In this document: piece after piece, positions 58,036-64,000 of the stretch
Position numbering within the stretch: the first letter of the stretch is position 1
Layout: the number at the start of each line of letters is the position of its first letter
Source: Lytechinus pictus
Lineage: Eukaryota; Echinodermata; Echinoidea; Temnopleuroida; Toxopneustidae
Assembly (NCBI RefSeq): GCF_037042905.1
Contig: NC_087252.1
Span: 29,192,994-29,256,993, forward strand
Direction of reading: 5' to 3'
Length of the DNA stretch: 64,000 nucleotides
Position numbers and translations under genes: made by a program
Notes under the pieces: model-generated
What the model was told of the DNA's origin: nothing
What the model saw: the letters and a program-made list of their open reading frames with translations, nothing else
Databases searched by the model: none

Positions 58036-58232
58036 CGCGCGCGCGCTCGATCGGCGACTTTGCTCTCGATCGCGATCCGGAAGGAATAAAATTGGAGCTC
58101 GAGATGACCTTTGGCTGCGATAACTGCAGATGCGGCGGCCCCCGTTTTACATTTTTTAGTGTAATTTCTCATCTTAAAAGCAAGGTTGCCGTGGTTTACA
58201 TTTTCTTCCGTCGATGCCCATGAAATTTAAAG
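57995..58232 (+). promoter_or_regulatory. CpG-dense patch with downstream donor, possible promoter/5' exon
   Basis: A poly-C run (58006-58032) is followed by cgcgcgcgctcgatcggcga, cgatcgcgatccggaaggaa and gcggcggcccc, an abrupt CpG-rich block. It leads to a strong donor aaag|gtaagt at 58232/58233. ccggaag fits an ETS site. This could be the first exon of a gene lying beyond the window; no coding part is recognised. Confidence 0.35.
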
Positions 58233-59178
58233 GTAAGTTCATCCCTTTGAGGGCTATTCTTATTTTTAAACTAAACTTATGAAGAGATGCGGTCATGCAA
58301 CGCAAACCTCCGCCTGCTGACTCTACTCTGGCCTCACTGCATTTGCTTCTGACCCGAGGCCGAGCTGATGCATGCCGACAGCTCGGGCTGGCTGGGCGCG
58401 GCGTTGGCGTTAATTTAGCCCCCTAAATTCTAAAAATTTAGCTGAAATAAATCTGGAGGAGCATTTTCTTTTCTGGTTTTGGCATGCGTGTCGCACTGAA
58501 TGCAAGAGACCTAACTAACTGTGCAAGTAGTAGACTGATAGATTATACGATCCTAAGTTCCTAACCTTTTTTAGTGATAAATCTTCTGTTTAAAGAGAAA
58601 TTCCAGTATTTGCAGCAAACACTGATTTCATGAGAAAGTCTGTAAAACAAGGCTTAATTGTCAGTATATCATCGAGGATCTAGATCTGGTACAGTTACAT
58701 AAACTGAACTTTGTGAAATCTTGAAATCTACGCTGAAAAATGTTCACACTGAAGTCTGAAGATCACCAACACAGATAGGCACACGTGGGACAGTGTATTA
58801 TTATTGCTAAAATAAAGACCCGACGGAAGTGACCGAATCCGCGCTTATTTTGCTTATTTCTCAGCAATTACACAATTTCTTCCAGAATCCTTTGGCACAT
58901 ATTTTTTATTCATACAAACAGACACTTAGGTGGTCATTATATTAGATTCTGTAATTGGTGTAAAAAGTCATTTTTAGATCGTTACCAAAACTGGAATTTA
59001 TCTTTAATTTAAAATTTATGCAGAGACTCGAGAGAGGAGTTTTTCAACATTTGTTGGCAAGGGTTTCATATGTATCCCCCACTAAAATTGAAAATAAAAA
59101 CAAGGAGAAGGTTCAGAATAATGTATCTAGCCATAATATAGAACATAAATGATGGGGGAGTGGAAATACATAGGCCCT
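58233..59178. other. Intergenic or intronic, nothing recognised
   Basis: No gene. A partial relative of the 91-bp repeat sits near 58870-58960. Confidence 0.5.
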
Positions 59179-59186
59179 ACCAAAAT

Positions 59187-60032
59187 TAGGCCCGTTTTGA
59201 AAGTCCATTTTTGATGCACGTGTACACGGCGTGTTTTTCGGTCGTGTACACGTGTACACGTTGTAAACACTCTGAGAGCGAGTTGTTTTCATGTCGACAC
59301 GGACCTGCATCAACATGTCATTAAAAAGGGGGTCTATATAGCCTAAGTCACGGTTTTAAAGCTTACCAGAGAAGTTTGAAGTATCAATCCACAAAAATTG
59401 GTGCAAATTAAAAGTTTACTCAGCTTAGCAGCGCATTAAATTAATAAAGAATGCAAAAGAAAATCAGTGCAGGGCCCTGCTAGCGCCGACGCTCGTTGGA
59501 TGCGCATTTTGTATACTGTACCGTACGTGCATGCACAGATCGCTGCAGAATTAAGTGTAACTGAAGTTATCGATTGATTTTCATTATTTTGTTGCCAATT
59601 TGAGGAGCGTTTGTTTGTAGGCTTGTAGCACATGTGTACGAGCGTATAACACGTAAGTTGTAGCAATGATCGCTGTTGCAATTGGTGATTCTCAAATTGG
59701 CTATGAGTGTGATTGAGCAACACTTTCGAGACCGGAGGCGGAGCAGACCCATTTCGTGGTACAAAAACTTGAGTCTCCAGAATGTATGTGGATTAAATCG
59801 GCGATTTTGGAAGTGAACTCACTCTAGATTAATTGAAATATATTGACATATTAGTAATTAGAATATGTGCAGTGTCTGAGAACTATGATTTAATGTGAGG
59901 CTGTGAGCTTGTTCACTGATTTTGTAGTCCCATGCAAGCTTTATGCAGATGCTACCGTGTACACGGTGATGGAATTTAGTACACCTGCACTGACTTGACC
60001 GTGCGTGTACACGTGTACCCGAAACGGGCCTA
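59187..60032. mobile_element. hAT-like element (846 bp) with GTACACGTGTAC subterminal motifs
   Basis: Ends TAGGCCCGTTT and AAACGGGCCTA are perfect inverted repeats. The duplication ACCAAAAT (59179-59186 and 60033-60040) is perfect. Both sub-terminal regions carry repeated gtgtacacg words. No transposase frame. Confidence 0.85.
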
Positions 60033-60570
60033 ACCAAAATATGGCTTTATTCTGCCAAATTTCGACTTTATTCGAGCAGGATCTAGTGCGTGTAATTGTC
60101 CATAGAATAGACACCGGTTTATTTACTATTTAGTCAGTAAAGGGTCTCTAGTCATCTAGACTAGTCGAATTATCGGCTGATAATCGTTAAAATACCCCTA
60201 CCGGTATCTATCAGCGCTTCTCGCTAGCATAGCCATGATAGCGGGAAGAGGTCTTGACTGCAGATAAAACGAGGTGAGTTCGAGTCCCAACTAAGGTATA
60301 AACTATAAAGCAACAGTACAAAAAATGATAGAAAAATCTGAGAGTGAGATGAACGAACCGGAACTTCAGAAGTCTCAACAATTTTTAGTTATTTTTGGTG
60401 GGGGGTGCATATGGAACTCTTTTCCATTTTTGAAATATCTTTTCGCCCTTTAAAGGTCAAGTCCACCTCAGGCAAAGACTTATGTCCCCTCCACTAATTA
60501 AAAAAAAATACTTCTCCAAAACCCCCTTCTTTCGTTCTTTTTTTTTTTTTTTTTTTCTTGTTACTTCCGG
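60033..60570. other. Intergenic with retroposon scraps
   Basis: A B-box-like gagttcgagtccc at 60271-60290 suggests a decayed SINE. The left end of an AAGTCCACC-family MITE (tttaaaggtcaagtccacct) lies at 60449-60470 without its right end. Confidence 0.5.
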
Positions 60571-60655
60571 TTGGAACTTGGATTTGAACCTCTCGCTGCA
60601 GAACGATGCATCTCCAGTCTATCGCCTTACTCACTGAGCTAGCAGGAATTATTGA
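60571..60655 (-). mobile_element. tRNA-like SINE head, minus strand
   Basis: The minus strand reads ctagctcagtgagtaaggcg (A box) and gagaggttcaaatcc (B box). The stems do not close fully, so it is a retroposon head or tRNA pseudogene. Confidence 0.6.
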
Positions 60656-61099
60656 AAGCCATGGATTTCGTAACAGTTATCAACCGATATTACGACTAGT
60701 CTACTCTCCAAGAGTATTGGGTATTTATTTTTCTGACTAAATAAACCGATGCCTTGGGAACTACACACACTCAAAATTTTGACGGAATAAAGCAGAGCTT
60801 CCAAGTCTCCCGGATCCTGCGGGAGAATACTGGATTGCGATCCAATCTCCCGTTCTTCCGACCCCATGCCAAAATCTCCCGGATAATCAGGATTTTTAGC
60901 TGTTAAATTGTAAAATTCATACAAACGACTGTTTTACGAGTCTAGCATGTTCAACTCCCTAACACCCACGTGGAACCTCCTTATCACATTTTCATTTTAC
61001 CCAGTAACTTTTACCAGTTTTAATCGTACGTTGATTTCCAATGTAAAAAATGAAGATAATTTTACTGAACGACTGGTGAATTAGTCTAACAAGCCATTT

Positions 61100-61515
61100 T
61101 ATTTCCGGGTTCTGCAATGTGTGTGAGGGAAACACTTCAGCGGCACTCCATGCACATGCCCCCCGGCGATGCCCTGCCTGGTCTCCGGCCGGCCGCGCTG
61201 CGCCAGGGGGCTACGAGAAGGGAAGTCCACGAGCACTGCGAGGCATTTTTCGTAAGCTCGTGTGCGCTTTATTCGAGCTGAAACTGGATCAACGATGGGA
61301 TTAACAAGTGGATTACTATTACACCCCGACTTTCAGGAGTAATTTTATTGACAATCCTGAAGAACAGAAGCAAAGTGGAGATTTTTTTGCCTACGGTACT
61401 TTCACTTGGGTTGATCGGATTCAAACATTTTCTCTTTCGTGAGTGAGCTAGTCTGGCCTAGCCTGGCGCTGGCTGACTGAGCTGTGCGAAGCACGCCCCG
61501 TCGGCCGTCCCGATA
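61100..61515. other. GC/CpG-rich patch, function unknown
   Basis: Contains ccggccggccgcgctgcgcc and other CpG clusters in an AT-rich region, with a 61-codon plus frame (61119-61304) of no recognised type. It could be a promoter, an unrecognised exon or a GC-rich repeat. Confidence 0.4.
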
Positions 61516-62159
61516 AATTTATCCACACTACAATCTCATTGTCAGTGACCATGGAGATCATGGAGATGGAGTCATCCAAGACCAAGACGACAAAATATTT
61601 TTTCGAAGTATAAAGATAATTTTCAAGCGGAATGGGACTGTGTGACAATTTTCACAGGAATCCCTCAGAGACTTTAAACAGGCCATTATATTTATAATTA
61701 TAAGTCTTTACAGGGCCAGGCAAGCTCATTTACCACGTTTACCACTACTGCAGCCCCTTCCCCCTCTGGATAAACTAAAGGTATTTCCATGTTGAATGCA
61801 TTCTTTTATGAATTATTTGAAAAAAATACTGTATTGCCTGAAGTATATATTTAGTCAATGACAATTCATGAAATCTCTCTAATGTGCATTTATCTATCTG
61901 CAAAAAGTTTTGATGGTTTAGACAGCTGTCAGTTACTATCAAATGTTGTTTCTTAATGTGTTTTGCTACCCAAAACTCCCATCCGTGGGTTCCGCCGCTC
62001 CCTCACAAAATCATACCTCCGCGAAATCTACTGGATTCTATCTTCTCAATGTTGGCAGCTCTGAATAAAGCCATATTTTGGTATGTATCCAACTTTTCCT
62101 TCTTAAATCTCTTAGATATGTGTTAGATAATTCTTGATAAACCTCCATATTTTTTTTTT
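61516..62159. other. Intergenic, nothing recognised
   Basis: No gene or clear repeat border. Confidence 0.5.
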
Positions 62160-62710
62160 CAATTTTAGTGGAGGGAACATATGGAAGTCTTGCCCACTTA
62201 TGAAAAATTTTGATTTTAATCAATAGATAAAAATCAGACAAGATAATTATGAAAATTTAATCAAAATCGGATATAAAATAAAGTTATGACATTTAAAAGT
62301 TTCGCTTTAATAGTAATGTGCACAATCATGACAATTAAGTCACGCAAATGAGAGACTCGATGATGTGATGTCCTATTTATTTTGTGTTTTATTGTTTGAA
62401 TTAGACAATATTTCAATATTTACAGATTTGACAATAGGCCTAAGGACCAACTTGACTGAACCATAATGTTAAACAATGGTAATTCCACATGTTTAGGCTA
62501 ATTATTAAAATAAAACCTTGTTTCACATGACAATGAGGAGAAAATTAAAATTTTTCATATTTCATATAATATAAAAATACAAAATAAATAGTGACTGTGA
62601 GTGAGTGATGTTATCAGTTCCCTCATTTGCATACCGACCAGGATGTGTATAGATCTACCACTATTTTGTGACTTTAAGCAAAATTTTTAAATGTCATAAC
62701 TTTCTTACTT
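62160..62710. mobile_element. TTAA-bounded MITE, diverged copy without clear ends
   Basis: The interior order matches the family (aatcaaaatcggatataaaa, gttatgacattt, gaggagaaaatta, cataactttctta). The left terminus is missing, and the right part breaks at about 62713 into unrelated sequence. Confidence 0.7.
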
Positions 62711-63590
62711 TACAGTCAGTCCGCAGCCCGTCCGAAAGTGCTCTATTTTATTCAGCGGTATGCATAGCCGTCCGTGGTTATGCATACGTAATGAGCTGTG
62801 AAGACGAACTTTCCGATCTGTGTTTTTTGCTCTTAGAATTGTTTATTCCTCACAAAATTGGTCTTATTTTATAGATAAAACTTTGAAATTTCTGATCAGC
62901 CAAATAAAATGAACATTTAATGTATTTTGAAGACCGATATTTAGCTTAGAAAAAAATGATTTTTTTCAAGAAATATATGTGAATAAACAGAGCGCATTTT
63001 TGCATCGAAATCACACTTGCGTCAAATTGATAATCAATATAAAGCATAGACATTCTTCTTTACGACTGAAAAAGAATTATGAAATTTCATGATGTAGCAA
63101 AGTCAGGAACCACAAAAAACCACGGCAATGTCCATCGCAAAATGATTGGAATTGCAGTAGAATTGCCGACGCGTTCTGATTGGTCAACAGCGGCGCACAG
63201 ACTTACAACATTTTATATAACTTAAAAAACCCGGAAGTAGTATGGAAGAGATCGATGGCGGATTGCGTAAGCGCAATGTTTTGACGTGTGCAAGGACCCT
63301 GGTTCGAACCCGCCGGACTGGTTTTTTTTTTTTTTTTTTTTTTGGGGGGGGGGGGTGATGGGGATATGTTTATGCTTTTTCTTTAAATCATATTCCTTCA
63401 TCGTTCCTATCCAGCTTTATTCCCTTTTTGATTTCATGTGAAGTTCTATTTAGGCCTGTATTTATTAAATCATGGAGCTATTAATAGCTCTATGATTAAA
63501 TCTTACTTCTTCTTAATCACTGCTTTTGATTTTCAAGTTCTTGATTACACTTATTTGGGCAGGGGTGGGAAGGGAAGTGAGTTAAAGGTC
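62711..63590. other. Intergenic, nothing certain
   Basis: A B-box-like ctggttcgaaccc at 63299-63311 suggests a tRNA-like scrap. It is followed by a poly-T/poly-G run (63321-63356). No gene. Confidence 0.45.
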
Positions 63591-63591
63591 A

Positions 63592-64000
63592 AGTGCACAT
63601 CAACAACAATTATTTGAATAAATACAGAAATTTCCCTTTTTTAACACAAAACAGTTATATACACAAAACAATGGTATGCAAATAGAGTTGATTATGTCAC
63701 TCACATCACATTACTTTTAAATTTTTGTTGCATTTTTATTATATAAATTTTAGCAAATTTGATCTAAAAAATCTTCCTCGAATCACAATAGGTTACATTT
63801 ATGGAAACTACGAATGTTAATGGAGGAATTAAAATCCCTCTCAAAATTTGTCAAAGAAAATGAGAAAATTAAAATAAAATATACATGTCATGTACATGTA
63901 TCAAACAAAAAAATACACAAGAAATTAGAGTGCGTGTGACATAATCGGTTCTGTAATTTGCACATTGACCAAGATGAGCATATAATTGTTTTATAAAATT
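63592..64000. mobile_element. TTAA-bounded MITE, truncated by the window end
   Basis: Left end ttaaaggtcaagtgcacatc, then the usual order of internal blocks (ccaagatgagcatataattg near the edge). The right end lies outside. Confidence 0.75.

Overview
This window looks like nuclear DNA of a marine deuterostome, most likely a sea urchin or another echinoderm. It is AT-rich with long introns. It has only two recognisable protein-coding genes in 64 kb, dense short inverted-repeat transposons, tRNA-headed SINEs and many simple repeats. The species call is an inference: both proteins are animal-type, and the short repeat families resemble those I associate with sea urchin genomes.

Gene 1 (about 21999-28449, plus strand) encodes pterin-4a-carbinolamine dehydratase / HNF1 dimerization cofactor (PCBD1/DCoH). 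Two coding exons are certain (23917-24054 and 28267-28449). A likely first exon ends with the start codon itself at 21999-22001. Intron 1 holds a foldback element with 9-10 bp target duplications. Intron 2 holds a nested stack: a hAT-like element inside another hAT-like element inside a MITE.

Gene 2 (41026-48424, plus strand) is a PRDM-family gene. It has four exons with matching splice phases and encodes about 1095 residues: a low-complexity N-terminus, a PR/SET domain split by intron 2, thirteen C2H2 zinc fingers and a very acidic C-terminal tail. Ten of the fingers form five regular two-finger modules. Immediately upstream (39941-40654) is a five-copy, 157-bp tandem array; each copy carries four AGGTCA nuclear-receptor half-sites spaced as DR7, DR1 and DR5.

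Layout: 1-21.8 kb is intergenic, with repeats, microsatellites, SINEs and a 620-bp tandem duplication. 21.9-28.6 kb is PCBD1. 28.6-38.3 kb is intergenic, with a LINE tail fragment, MITEs and a large inverted repeat. 38.3-40.7 kb holds a possible small first exon, a 650-bp palindrome and the half-site array. 41.0-48.9 kb is the PRDM gene. 49-64 kb is repeat-rich, with two LINE fragments, a hAT-like element and two CpG-dense patches that could be distal promoters. No rRNA, CRISPR array or prokaryotic feature is present. No intact transposase or reverse transcriptase is visible, so the transposons here are non-autonomous or decayed.
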